Source: a virus. Taken from it: 58,852 nucleotides of DNA. This document shows positions 7,755-15,529 of this stretch, piece after piece (the stretch's first letter is position 1; the number at the start of each line of letters is the position of its first letter). The DNA lies in IMG/VR virus record IMGVR_UViG_3300020463_000023, positions 1 to 58,852 of that record; one strand, given 5' to 3'. The notes beneath the pieces are model-generated. The model did not search any database and had not been told where the DNA came from. It saw nothing but the letters and a program-made list of their open reading frames with translations. A program made the translations under genes and the position numbers.

Positions 7755-8935
7755 TGTTTGACATTTTTAAAAAAAATAAAATTGTATATGACACAAAGAT
7801 AGGGTTCATAGGTCTGGGCAAACTGGGTATGCCATGTGCAGAGGCCATAGCAAAGAAAGGCTTTGATGTTGCAGGCTACGACATCTTGCCAAAAAAAAGC
7901 AATTTAATTGAGATAAGAGAAGACATAGCGGATGTGTGTAGAGACAGAGATATTGTATTCGTGGCCACACCCACGCCACACGAAGACGGCTATGACGGAA
8001 GGACTCCTACAAGTCACTTGCCTGTGAAAGATTTCAACTATGATGCGGTCAAGAAGGTGTTGTCTAAATGCGACAAACACATGGGACCGAACGATACTCT
8101 GGTTCTTATATCAACCGTATTACCAGGCACGATACGTAGAGAATTACAGCCGCTGGTAACAAAAACCAAACTTATGTATAATCCATATCTCATAGCCATG
8201 GGCACAGTGGCAGACGACATGATCAATCCTGAGATGATAATGATAGGATCCAAGAATGGACTCGCGGGCAGAACCTGTAAGGCCAGATCAGAACTATTGG
8301 AAAGTTTCTACAACCAAGTGTGTGAAAATTTCCCACGCATAGAGTTTGGAACATTTGAAGAAGTCGAGTCAATGAAGATATTTTACAACACGTTTATCAG
8401 CAACAAAGTGGCATTGGTCAATATGATACAGGATGTTGCACATAAACTTGGAAACATGAACGTAGATGTTGTCACACAGGCCTTGGCCAAGAGCACTAAA
8501 CGTATTATAAGTCCTGCCTACATGAAAGCGGGAATGGGTGATGGCGGAGCATGCCATCCAAGAGACAACATAGCTCTGCGTTGGTTGGCCAAAGAACTGT
8601 CATTGGGTTATGACATGTTTGAATCTATTATGACAGCACGTGAAAAACAGGCAGAAACAATGGCTTTGGCAATTCTAAAGTATGGAAAGAACATCGCTTT
8701 CACTTCAGACAGTTACAAACCAGGTACACAGTTGGTCGATGGTTCCAGCTCACTACTCCTGCAACACTATGTGCAAAAACATGGTGGCATAATAGTTGAC
8801 GGCGTGGACGAACCTGTAGAGGTGATAGTGAGGATACACGAGTCTGACCAAGTCACCACAGACAATAACACCATAATTTTTGATCCATGGAGATCATACC
8901 CTGAAGCGGAGAATGTTGTACACTATGGCAAATAA
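7754..8935 (+). CDS. UDP-glucose/GDP-mannose dehydrogenase family protein
   Basis: A 393-aa protein. Family enzymes oxidise the C6 hydroxyl of a nucleotide sugar to a carboxylate using NAD. Visible are a Rossmann GLGKLG at residues 20-25, VATPTP and ISTVLPGT strands, the central-helix segment KIFYNTFISNKVALVN, and GMGDGGACHPRD with the catalytic Cys at about 267 (family GG.CFPKD). The start at 7754 follows a TAATG overlap; upstream in-frame starts lie inside the previous gene. At 393 aa it is slightly short but complete. It probably supplies a uronic-type sugar to the same pathway as the amidinotransferases. Confidence 0.8.
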   Translation: MFDIFKKNKIVYDTKIGFIGLGKLGMPCAEAIAKKGFDVAGYDILPKKSNLIEIREDIADVCRDRDIVFVATPTPHEDGYDGRTPTSHLPVKDFNYDAVKKVLSKCDKHMGPNDTLVLISTVLPGTIRRELQPLVTKTKLMYNPYLIAMGTVADDMINPEMIMIGSKNGLAGRTCKARSELLESFYNQVCENFPRIEFGTFEEVESMKIFYNTFISNKVALVNMIQDVAHKLGNMNVDVVTQALAKSTKRIISPAYMKAGMGDGGACHPRDNIALRWLAKELSLGYDMFESIMTAREKQAETMALAILKYGKNIAFTSDSYKPGTQLVDGSSSLLLQHYVQKHGGIIVDGVDEPVEVIVRIHESDQVTTDNNTIIFDPWRSYPEAENVVHYGK

Positions 8936-9548
8936 AAATATTGGTATGGACACGGTTGAGCAATTCGAAAAAGAAATTGCAAACTTTTATGATGCACCCT
9001 ATGCCGTTGCAACAGACAGTTGCACACACGCAATAGAACTTTGTCTAAGACACAGGCCACCAGCACCGGGCATAGAGTTGTCTGTTCCTTCAAGGACCTA
9101 TATCAGTATTCCTTTCACTTTGATAAAGTTGGATCTCCAATGGAATTTTGTTGATCAGGTGTGGCAAGATTATTATTACATCGGCGGCACAAACATCATA
9201 GACGCCGCAGTGTTTTTCCAAAGAGGCGGATACATCAGAGGAAACTACATGTGTCTAAGTTTCCAATTCAAAAAGGCATTGAGCCTAGGACGCGGTGGTG
9301 CAATACTATGCGATAATCTAGCCGACTACGAGCAATTGAAGATGATGAGTCATGATGGCAGGAAAATTGATGCTCCATGGCGTGAGCAAAACATCGCAAA
9401 AGTTGGATATCACTATTACATGACTCCGGAAACCGCAGATCTAGGGATACAAAAACTTCAACACGCTGTACCTAAACCAACTCAAGGCAGTGAGGATTAT
9501 CCATTCCTTCCAAACATGGATGTGTTCAAGCAACTGGATAAAAATTAA
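8925..9548 (+). CDS. half-size DegT-type aminotransferase-like protein
   Basis: A 207-aa protein and the second short DegT-like one (compare 2783-3370). It has YAVATDSCTHAIELCL, a PSRTYISIPFTL strand, IIDAAVFFQ in place of the conserved Asp motif, and SFQFKKALSLGRGGAILCDN with the Schiff-base lysine region; KK leaves the exact Lys ambiguous. The C-terminal domain is absent. The start could also be ATG 8946. It overlaps the dehydrogenase by 11 nt and converges on the amidinotransferase at 9545. Confidence 0.6.
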   Translation: MANKNIGMDTVEQFEKEIANFYDAPYAVATDSCTHAIELCLRHRPPAPGIELSVPSRTYISIPFTLIKLDLQWNFVDQVWQDYYYIGGTNIIDAAVFFQRGGYIRGNYMCLSFQFKKALSLGRGGAILCDNLADYEQLKMMSHDGRKIDAPWREQNIAKVGYHYYMTPETADLGIQKLQHAVPKPTQGSEDYPFLPNMDVFKQLDKN

Positions 9549-10528
9549 TTTGTTCGTTCTACATCAACAGTAATACAATGGAAACATCCGCCTAGAGTAC
9601 GGGCATGTCTCATGGGTAGCATGGCAGAATCTATTTTGTATTTTGCTAATTCTTTTCTAAGATTTTGCTGGTGTTCTTCCAGTACCACTAAATTTTCATT
9701 TATAGATAAAAGATTTACATTGATCCATGGACTAGAATTGCAATGGCCTGGATAATGACCTATGTCAACTGGTTCCGGGGCATTGATTACGTCCCAACTA
9801 CGCAATGGCAAAGGTAACTGTGACTTGTCTTTGATCCTCGAGGGGTTCACTAACAAGAGTCCTTCCCTTAGTAAGGCGATGGTGCTGTCCAAGTGCATGT
9901 AGGAATAAACGTCCTCGATAGTATGCACTTTCGCAGACTGTCCGACTATCTCCTGTAAAGTATCAGCACCTTTACGATTACCACTGTTACTCACAAGGTA
10001 ATACAGATTGTCATTGTGTTTCAGAATGTTGGCCGCATCAAAGCAAGGCTCCGTTTCGTTCAAGGCCAGCACGTTGGGGTCGCCCACGCAACCTAGATTA
10101 TACAAACTATCTTCACGTTCTATAGTGATGTGATGTCTGACAGTATCAAATTTATCAAATAGTTTGTCATATGCTCGGTGCTCACTGGCCCTCGCTCTCA
10201 AGGACATTGGTGTATAGATAACATTGTGGCCATGCACCAACACCGTGTCTCTTGGACAATAGGTGTAGTATTCTGGATCATGTTCTGGGTCCGGCCTCAA
10301 AACATTGATTTTTTCGCCTTTCAAAAAATCAATAAAGATAGCGATGTCTTCATTGGTTTCATCAATCACCTGCTGTGGATACAGGCCTTGCCCAGGAAGG
10401 TCGCTGTCTTTTGTTTTATCAGCGTAATTCACACACCTCATGCTGATGTCATTGATTGGTATCTTGGCCCCTGTGGCATCTCCGACGATCACTGTTTTCA
10501 GTTGGCTGTATTCGTTCCTGCTTAACAT
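9545..10528 (-). CDS. glycine/inosamine amidinotransferase-like enzyme (AGAT family)
   Basis: A 327-aa protein and the third amidinotransferase-type gene of the cluster, with a complete triad: PCFDAANIL (Asp about 164), MHLDSTI (His about 212) and LGGCFHCITVD (Cys about 318). It begins MLSRNEYSQLKTVIVG and shares YCPRDTVLVHG with the YSARDILLTVG block of the copy at 5740. The start overlaps the end of the 2OG-hydroxylase-like gene (10522) by 7 nt, so hydroxylase and amidinotransferase are co-transcribed. Confidence 0.8.
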   Translation of the reverse strand: MLSRNEYSQLKTVIVGDATGAKIPINDISMRCVNYADKTKDSDLPGQGLYPQQVIDETNEDIAIFIDFLKGEKINVLRPDPEHDPEYYTYCPRDTVLVHGHNVIYTPMSLRARASEHRAYDKLFDKFDTVRHHITIEREDSLYNLGCVGDPNVLALNETEPCFDAANILKHNDNLYYLVSNSGNRKGADTLQEIVGQSAKVHTIEDVYSYMHLDSTIALLREGLLLVNPSRIKDKSQLPLPLRSWDVINAPEPVDIGHYPGHCNSSPWINVNLLSINENLVVLEEHQQNLRKELAKYKIDSAMLPMRHARTLGGCFHCITVDVERTN

Positions 10529-11013
10529 TTTAATCCAGTGACTTGTAAAATATATCGATCTTCATTTCCTAGGTTTGCGGCCATGTGTTCCACACCATAC
10601 CCCCACCCAAAGTAACTTCCGGCCGAGCCTGTGCATATTTGATCCCGTATCCAGAGCTGATGTCCGGCCTTTTGATCATGCAGAAAGACAATGAATCTTT
10701 GTATATCTTGAACTTGCTCTTTTTTGATCTGATTCCTTGTGATGTAGGAAGTATACTTGTCGGTATGGTAGGGTAAAACTTTTCCAGGTGCCAGTTTATT
10801 GACAGCAACAACTTTTTTTGTGAGTGGTAAATCTTTAACAGCATCATAGAACACACCCAATAACTGTTCTTGGAAGCACATGGATACTCCAACGTTATAA
10901 TTGGTTGTGTCGACTACCGCATTGAATTTTTCTTCATGCCGATCGTTCTCGAACCATGGTAGGCCTGTGTAATTTTGTTCTGCCCATGTCACTGGAATTT
11001 TTCCTTTAATCAT
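10522..11013 (-). CDS. 2OG-Fe(II) aspartyl/asparaginyl-hydroxylase-like protein
   Basis: A 163-aa paralogue of 3991-4542. VLPYHTDKY supplies H-x-D, VEHMAANLG the distal His and DRYILQVTG the Arg. The shared GHQLWIRDQICTG segment links the two copies closely. The start overlaps the previous gene as ATGA at 11010-11013. Substrate unknown; co-transcription with an amidinotransferase suggests a small guanidino compound or a protein side chain, which is inference. Confidence 0.7.
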   Translation of the reverse strand: MIKGKIPVTWAEQNYTGLPWFENDRHEEKFNAVVDTTNYNVGVSMCFQEQLLGVFYDAVKDLPLTKKVVAVNKLAPGKVLPYHTDKYTSYITRNQIKKEQVQDIQRFIVFLHDQKAGHQLWIRDQICTGSAGSYFGWGYGVEHMAANLGNEDRYILQVTGLKC

Positions 11014-12041
11014 TTGCCACTTATTCCTGTATCGTAATTGTTAGTCAATCTCGGATTCCAGTCTGAGGTGTCGACGTGACGTTGTATGCTGATGCGATCT
11101 GCACCCATGAACCATCCAGAAGAGACCGATAATGGTATCTGTATTGGGATAGATTGCTTGGCAAAGAAAGTGTTTCTGTTGTGTTGCCTCACTTCAGCAG
11201 TTTGATCATAGAAGTCTTTAGTGTCCACCTCGATGAAGTCTTGACAGCATTGGACTATTTTTTCTATCCTTTTATGGTTGTCTATTTCTTGGTCGTAGCT
11301 CTCGTCTATCCATTTGTCAAATGTACGGTAGCCCTGGCCTCGCATGTATTTTAGATACCCAGGTGGTCCGAACACCACAAAAGGATGCTCTGCCATCAAT
11401 GGTTTATAAATCTTCTCGCTCAACTGGTATGACTTATCATTTGAATTTGTTTCCAGCACCACGCTTAACTTAGAATGCCTGTAGTGCGGTTCATGGGCTA
11501 TCAAGCACAATTCACGTGGATTATCCTCGTATCCATTCATGTCATCTTCTATGTGATATACACAATCATTATCAGGTGACTTCGCACTGACATAACTATT
11601 TTTCAATAAATTCTTTTTCTCCATTCCTTTAATGAGATCTATCCTGTCAATATGATCACGACCTAGGTATATCAGGAAGTCTTTGTTCTTCACAGAATGA
11701 TCAATCCTTTGAAGATCTTTATTGACCATCTGGATCTCGATGCAGTAGTTGTTGTGCTGGCTGTATGGAAAAGGAAATTTGTCATCCTCCCCCTCGGCCA
11801 ATACCATTATCTTTTCTTGGTTATCTTTGACTATCTTGATGAAATCTTTGTTGAACTCTTTGTGGAACGTCATGTTTTCATTATGGACGACAAAGATTAA
11901 TTCTTTTTTTTGCAGTGCCTTTGTCAACCTGGCCAGACTGTCTTGCATCTGGGAGGGGGTGTTCATGATGTCCATGTATTGCTCAGTCTGGAACACCCTG
12001 AGGTCTTTTGGTTTGAAAGTGTTGACAAGATTGTTGAACAT
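11010..12041 (-). CDS. glycosyltransferase-like protein of a repeated phage family
   Basis: A 343-aa family member (see 4532-5701). It has LIYLGRDHIDRIDLIKGMEKKNLL in the middle, which corresponds to a R.HR..L...L...gLL block in relatives, and then the shared C-terminal signature: SEKIYKPLMAEHPFVVFGPPG, GYRTFDKWIDESYD and a late QHNRNTFF. First gene of a three-gene minus-strand operon with the hydroxylase and amidinotransferase, which ties the family to that pathway. The fold assignment is inference. Confidence 0.45.
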   Translation of the reverse strand: MFNNLVNTFKPKDLRVFQTEQYMDIMNTPSQMQDSLARLTKALQKKELIFVVHNENMTFHKEFNKDFIKIVKDNQEKIMVLAEGEDDKFPFPYSQHNNYCIEIQMVNKDLQRIDHSVKNKDFLIYLGRDHIDRIDLIKGMEKKNLLKNSYVSAKSPDNDCVYHIEDDMNGYEDNPRELCLIAHEPHYRHSKLSVVLETNSNDKSYQLSEKIYKPLMAEHPFVVFGPPGYLKYMRGQGYRTFDKWIDESYDQEIDNHKRIEKIVQCCQDFIEVDTKDFYDQTAEVRQHNRNTFFAKQSIPIQIPLSVSSGWFMGADRISIQRHVDTSDWNPRLTNNYDTGISGK

Positions 12042-12046
12042 AAATA
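12039..12046 (+). promoter_or_regulatory. late promoter CATAAATA
   Basis: CATAAATA starts inside the start codon of the divergent minus-strand gene and lies 16 nt before ATG 12063, the first of three tandem paralogues. Confidence 0.55.
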
Positions 12047-12062
12047 TACATACTTAATTCAA

Positions 12063-12422
12063 ATGGCAATAGAATTCACACATCATGAACGTTTCAAGAG
12101 GATACTGGCAGACGGATCAATGTACAAGTTTACCAGTATATCAGATGCCCAGGCCAAGTGTGCATTCCACGATACTTTCCTAACCAGCAATGACCCCTCA
12201 GTGACCTACGCATTGGAAGATTCATCCGAAACATTCAAAGTAACACTGGAGTTCGACAGCAGTGACGCCCAACAGGCATGGTGGCTGGCCGTGTCAGATC
12301 TACACAAAAATGGCATCAGATACTGTCCCAGCGACATCAAATGGCAAGGAGCAGAAAAGCCAGATACGCTACAACAATTTGTGAGAGATCACATACCCGG
12401 AGACGGCGGCTTTTTTGCATAA
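12063..12422 (+). CDS. small tandem-repeat family protein, copy 1
   Basis: A 119-aa protein and first of three adjacent paralogues. Shared features are M-A-x-E-F/Y-x-H at the N-terminus, a K-F-T-S/T-F strand, DA..K..FH..., T.S.P...YAL.DS...K.T.EF and a C-terminal W. The pattern of short strands suggests a small beta-sandwich virion or fibre-associated protein. The upstream late promoter supports late expression. Function unknown. Confidence 0.6.
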   Translation: MAIEFTHHERFKRILADGSMYKFTSISDAQAKCAFHDTFLTSNDPSVTYALEDSSETFKVTLEFDSSDAQQAWWLAVSDLHKNGIRYCPSDIKWQGAEKPDTLQQFVRDHIPGDGGFFA

Positions 12423-12425
12423 ATA
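12418..12425 (+). promoter_or_regulatory. late promoter CATAAATA overlapping a stop codon
   Basis: CATAAATA contains the stop codon of copy 1 (12420-12422). It precedes the AAAAAGGAG Shine-Dalgarno sequence and ATG of copy 2 at 12452. Confidence 0.6.
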
Positions 12426-12451
12426 TACACTGTAAAAAGGAGAACCAATAA

Positions 12452-12832
12452 ATGGCCGCAGAATTTAAACACACCGAGTACTTCAGAAGAAGATTTGGCA
12501 ACGCAAGTGAGGATAGCTCAATCCATTGGCAGTTGGACACCTTCACCAATGTGGAAGACGCTAAGACAAAGATGGGATTTCATAGCACATATCTCACAAC
12601 CAGCAGTCCAACAATAACCTATGCACTAGCAGATTCTGATAAGACTCTCAAAGTCACTTTTGAGTTCGCATCAGGCGATGATCAAGACGCATGGAAGACA
12701 GCAGTAACCAACCTGGCAGATAGTTCAACGGCATGGTACAACAGTGACATAGAGTGGTTCAAAATTGAATGGTTGGCGGCAGACGGTTCTGTTGAAAACA
12801 CACACGAGTTTGATCCTTTTCCGGGTGATTAG
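12452..12832 (+). CDS. small tandem-repeat family protein, copy 2
   Basis: A 126-aa paralogue of copy 1, with the clearest match at FHSTYLTTSSPTITYALADS against FHDTFLTSNDPSVTYALEDS. It has its own late promoter and a good Shine-Dalgarno sequence, so it may be made in larger amounts than copy 1. No family recognised outside this set. Confidence 0.65.
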   Translation: MAAEFKHTEYFRRRFGNASEDSSIHWQLDTFTNVEDAKTKMGFHSTYLTTSSPTITYALADSDKTLKVTFEFASGDDQDAWKTAVTNLADSSTAWYNSDIEWFKIEWLAADGSVENTHEFDPFPGD

Positions 12833-12834
12833 TA

Positions 12835-12849
12835 ATGGCCGCTGAGTAG
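12835..12849 (+). pseudogene. 4-codon remnant (ATG GCC GCT GAG TAG) of a duplicated gene start
   Basis: AGTAATGGCCGCTGAG is repeated almost exactly 17 nt later as AGTAATGGCCGCAGAA, the true start of copy 3. The first copy encodes M-A-A-E-stop. It looks like the scar of the tandem duplication, though it could act as a translated mini-ORF upstream of copy 3. Confidence 0.6.
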
Positions 12850-12851
12850 TA

Positions 12852-13205
12852 ATGGCCGCAGAATACAAACACAAAAGATATTTCAGAGTAAGAAGAGACG
12901 ATGGCAATATCTATACGTTCAGCTCAACGGCAGATGCCAACACTAAGATAGGTTTTACATCTGTATACAGCACTTCATCACCAACAAAAGTCGAAGCACT
13001 GGCAGACAGTGACAAAACACTTGTGGTTTGTTATGAATTCAATGATAAAAATGAACAGATGACATTCAAGAATGCTATAGACGTAGCCTGGGCCGAGAGT
13101 CCTCATTCACCGTTCAATCCCGCAGACGCAACTGACACGGTGGAACACTTCAAGACTGAGTGGTTAGACAAAGATGGGTCTGTAGGTAACACATCAAATT
13201 TATAG
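12852..13205 (+). CDS. small tandem-repeat family protein, copy 3
   Basis: A 117-aa third paralogue, starting MAAEYKHKRYF and sharing the T-S-S-P-T...ALADSDKTL strand with copy 2, and HFKTEWLDKDGSVGNT with that copy's FKIEWLAADGSVENT. It ends just before a strong bidirectional terminator at 13216. No Shine-Dalgarno sequence; it is probably translated by reinitiation after copy 2. Confidence 0.6.
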   Translation: MAAEYKHKRYFRVRRDDGNIYTFSSTADANTKIGFTSVYSTSSPTKVEALADSDKTLVVCYEFNDKNEQMTFKNAIDVAWAESPHSPFNPADATDTVEHFKTEWLDKDGSVGNTSNL

Positions 13206-13215
13206 CAGTCACAAA

Positions 13216-13247
13216 AAAAGGGCGACACATTTCTGCACCGCCCTTTT
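13216..13247. terminator. bidirectional intrinsic terminator
   Basis: A 9-bp perfect stem AAAAGGGCG/CGCCCTTTT with a 14-nt loop lies between the convergent genes ending at 13205 and 13260. It is flanked by A-tracts on one side and T-tracts on the other, so it can terminate both strands. A near-identical AAAGGGCG/CGCCCTTT stem ends the virion-type block at 21908. Confidence 0.8.
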
Positions 13248-13259
13248 AGAATTAATTAA

Positions 13260-13574
13260 TTACGCAGAGTAATTAATAACTTTTCTGCCTGATTTCTTTA
13301 ATAAAGAAATGATGTTTGACTTCATAGTCAAAGCAGAGTTTTTAGGTGCTGTACCTAATACTTCTACTGTAAAGTCTAAACCTTTTGATAACAACTTGTT
13401 AGTCGCTGTTTTTCTTGCAGTGTTTTTTACTGCTAGGTTTTTGAACTTGATTTTACCACCGTGTACTTCACCATTCACTTTGTATGAAGATGCCGGCTCC
13501 GCAAATACACCAATTTGCTTCGCTCTTGATTTGAAGTTTCTTGTGTATACAACGTATTGTGTTGAGTTTGCCAT
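13260..13574 (-). CDS. hypothetical basic protein
   Basis: A 104-aa, lysine-rich protein beginning MANSTQYVVYTRNFKSRAK. The ATG at 13574 is preceded by AAGGA at a normal distance, so I prefer it to in-frame upstream starts up to 13631. The central SYKVNGEVHGGKIKFKNLAVKN looks like small beta strands. No family recognised. Confidence 0.6.
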   Translation of the reverse strand: MANSTQYVVYTRNFKSRAKQIGVFAEPASSYKVNGEVHGGKIKFKNLAVKNTARKTATNKLLSKGLDFTVEVLGTAPKNSALTMKSNIISLLKKSGRKVINYSA

Positions 13575-13753
13575 GGTTTTTGTTTCCTTCTTAGTAGATG
13601 GAAAAAGTGTATTGAACATACTTGTTAGCATATTGTTTCCTTTTCCTTTATTATTGTTATATGGTTACGTAACTCTGGAGTTTCAATCTCTGTTATCCTA
13701 CGTTCCATGTTTACAATTATATACTAAAACGTGTGAAATGTCAACCAGGAGCA

Positions 13754-14281
13754 TTAACGTGTTTGAAAATAGGAATAACTTGTTAATCTCAGCACGTCTT
13801 TTGGAACTTTTTGTTCCATACCGTGCATTTGTTGACCGTTGTTAAACATTATGTATCCAGAGTTTTTGGTAAAATTAAATGCTTTCCTTAGACTGTCATT
13901 ATTATAAAACACTGTACCCAAGTTGGCAGGTGCTTCTGACAGAAAAACCTGCATGACATAATTTACACCATCGTTGTCTACATGTTTGCCACAATCAAAA
14001 CCTTCAAAGTCTAGCCAGAATCTTGTGTCAATACTTGTGATATCTAGTCCTACTGCTTCCCCAATTAAATCTCTTTTGGTATTGTATTCGTTGTGTATAG
14101 ATTCAAGAACTGATCCAGGTAATATTACTAGTCTTTTTCTTTTCCAGTCCGTTTGCCATTCTTGAGTTGTATATGGTAACGATTCTAATGCCTCACGTGA
14201 CAGATTCTCAATGGTAGAGATGTCTAGTACATCCGTGATCTGGAAAAGATCTACTCTTTCATCAACTGGGTTGATGTGCAT
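13754..14281 (-). CDS. 2OG-Fe(II) oxygenase-like protein
   Basis: A 175-aa protein. CGKHVDNDGVNYVMQVFLSE gives H-x-D, QQMHGMEQ the distal His and VLRLTSYSYF the conserved Arg of a 2-oxoglutarate/Fe(II) oxygenase. The order and spacing (about 50 residues between HxD and H) fit the prolyl-hydroxylase-like side of the superfamily better than the HMAANLG type seen elsewhere here. Its start shares one base with the end of the DUF1178 gene, so they are co-transcribed. Confidence 0.65.
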   Translation of the reverse strand: MHINPVDERVDLFQITDVLDISTIENLSREALESLPYTTQEWQTDWKRKRLVILPGSVLESIHNEYNTKRDLIGEAVGLDITSIDTRFWLDFEGFDCGKHVDNDGVNYVMQVFLSEAPANLGTVFYNNDSLRKAFNFTKNSGYIMFNNGQQMHGMEQKVPKDVLRLTSYSYFQTR

Positions 14282-14694
14282 TAGTTGTCCTTGTAGTCAG
14301 GCACTGCGAACAGGTCTATGCCCTCGTCTAACAATTTGTTGGTCTCTTCCTTGGTGGGCTTGCCATAGAACTTCTGATCACGTTTTCCCTTGGCCGCTTT
14401 CCTGGCCTCCTTGGCAAAGTTCTTGCCAACATCTTGGAAGTCTTTCTTTATCTTCTTGTTGAGTCTGCGAAGTAACTGTTCAGCACTTTCTCCCATTACC
14501 ATGTAGTCGTCTGGAATCTGCTTTTTTTTGGTGGTCTTTACATTAGGTGCCATGATGGCCTTGTCAACATTTGTGCTATCACACATGGGACACTGGATCA
14601 TCGCTTTTTTCTTTTGCCTGGTGTACTCTTTACTGCTAGGGAACCAGCCTTCAAACTCATGATTACAAGTACATCTTAATTGATATTTGATCAT
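14281..14694 (-). CDS. DUF1178 family protein
   Basis: A 137-aa protein beginning MIKYQLRCTCNHEFEGWFPSS, then QCPMCDSTNVDKAIMAPNV, and ending with a LLDEGIDLFAVPD segment. These are the hallmark motifs of DUF1178, a family of small bacterial proteins (CxxxH and CPxC pairs, probably zinc-binding) common in alpha- and betaproteobacteria. The ATG at 14694 gives the family's usual N-terminus. The role is unknown; its presence suggests acquisition from a proteobacterial host. Confidence 0.8.
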   Translation of the reverse strand: MIKYQLRCTCNHEFEGWFPSSKEYTRQKKKAMIQCPMCDSTNVDKAIMAPNVKTTKKKQIPDDYMVMGESAEQLLRRLNKKIKKDFQDVGKNFAKEARKAAKGKRDQKFYGKPTKEETNKLLDEGIDLFAVPDYKDN

Positions 14695-14715
14695 ATTATT
14701 ATTTACATTATACAC

Positions 14716-14742
14716 TTGACAAACAAAACTGTCTACTATAAT
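14716..14742 (+). promoter_or_regulatory. sigma70-type promoter TTGACA-15-TATAAT
   Basis: A consensus -35 TTGACA (14716-14721) and -10 TATAAT (14737-14742) are separated by 15 bp, with the ATG at 14751 only 8 nt beyond the -10. The short spacer is suboptimal. Confidence 0.6.
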
Positions 14743-14750
14743 ATAACAAT

Positions 14751-14891
14751 ATGGCAATTAACGTTTCAGGATATACAAAAGGCAAACCTAAGAAAACTTC
14801 GCAGGGTAAGAACAAGAGCAGGATCAAGATGAGCTCAATGAACAAGCACAAGAAGAGATCTTACAAGTCGTATGCAGGACAAGGCAAATAA
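14751..14891 (+). CDS. 46-aa very basic small protein
   Basis: Begins MAINVSGYTKGKPKKTSQ and ends YKSYAGQGK, with 14 Lys/Arg in the middle. It starts 8 nt after a consensus -10 and has no Shine-Dalgarno sequence. A nucleic-acid or ribosome-binding role would fit its composition, but there is no family match. It overlaps the following coiled-coil ORF by 20 nt. Confidence 0.6.
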   Translation: MAINVSGYTKGKPKKTSQGKNKSRIKMSSMNKHKKRSYKSYAGQGK

Positions 14892-15045
14892 CGTCACCTT
14901 ATTAAAAGCACAGATAGGGAACTTAGAAGTGCAGGTGAAAGACTATCAACAGATAGTTCAAGAACTTACAGACAAACTAAAGTTGTACGAGCAAAAGCAC
15001 GGCACAGTGTTTAGGCAATCTAGAAATATCTCAAACCAAAAATAA
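14872..15045 (+). CDS. 57-aa coiled-coil small protein
   Basis: Starts MQDKANNVTLLKAQIGNLEV with a heptad pattern (L-x6-L and I/V/L repeats through QIVQELTDKLKLYEQ), giving one predicted coiled-coil helix. The ORF overlaps the end of the upstream basic protein and, by 26 nt, the end of the convergent membrane-protein gene. Function unknown. Confidence 0.55.
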   Translation: MQDKANNVTLLKAQIGNLEVQVKDYQQIVQELTDKLKLYEQKHGTVFRQSRNISNQK

Positions 15046-15457
15046 CAGCATCTTTCTTTCTACGGAACTTGATGTGCTCGTAGTCGATGATATGTACGTT
15101 GATCGGACCACCATGCTGGTGCATTATTCTTTCAACATCCAAGGGTCGGATTGTGATCCTGTCATCTTCGGGCAACTTTGCATTGTAACCCCAAAACATT
15201 GGCCACCAGTGTAATGGATTCAGCGAATCGTAATTCTCCTTCATTATTAGCAAGAACACAAGTGGTGCTATTGTGAATGGTTCTACCCACCATGGGATTA
15301 CGTCCAGCGTGGCCGAGTCTATCATATGCACGATGCCGGTCCACACTCCAATAATGGCAAACAAGATACCCATTATGGGCCAAAATTCTTCCTCAGCATC
15401 CAAATCATGATCATGATGCGAATACATTCTTATCTTGTGTTGCCCTTTAAACGTCAT
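15020..15457 (-). CDS. membrane protein with two transmembrane helices
   Basis: A 145-aa protein with a His/Asp-rich N-terminus (MYSHHDHDLDAEEEFW), two hydrophobic helices (about residues 28-48, IMGILFAIIGVWTGIVHMI, and 56-72, VEPFTIAPLVFLLIM), then a soluble tail with a LNPLHWWPMFWGYN segment. An HHDHD-type N-terminus can bind metal. The start may also be the ATG 11 codons in. No family recognised. Confidence 0.55.
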   Translation of the reverse strand: MTFKGQHKIRMYSHHDHDLDAEEEFWPIMGILFAIIGVWTGIVHMIDSATLDVIPWWVEPFTIAPLVFLLIMKENYDSLNPLHWWPMFWGYNAKLPEDDRITIRPLDVERIMHQHGGPINVHIIDYEHIKFRRKKDAVIFGLRYF

Positions 15458-15515
15458 ACTAAAGTATATATGTTCTTATCCAGTAGACTTTAACTATTAT
15501 TGTGCTATAATAAGA

Positions 15516-15523
15516 CTTAAATA
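15516..15523 (+). promoter_or_regulatory. late-type promoter CTTAAATA, with an overlapping TATAAT
   Basis: CTTAAATA lies 6 nt before ATG 15530. A TATAAT at 15506-15511, with TAGACT 16 bp upstream, could give an earlier sigma70 transcript. Confidence 0.6.
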
Positions 15524-15529
15524 CCTACA

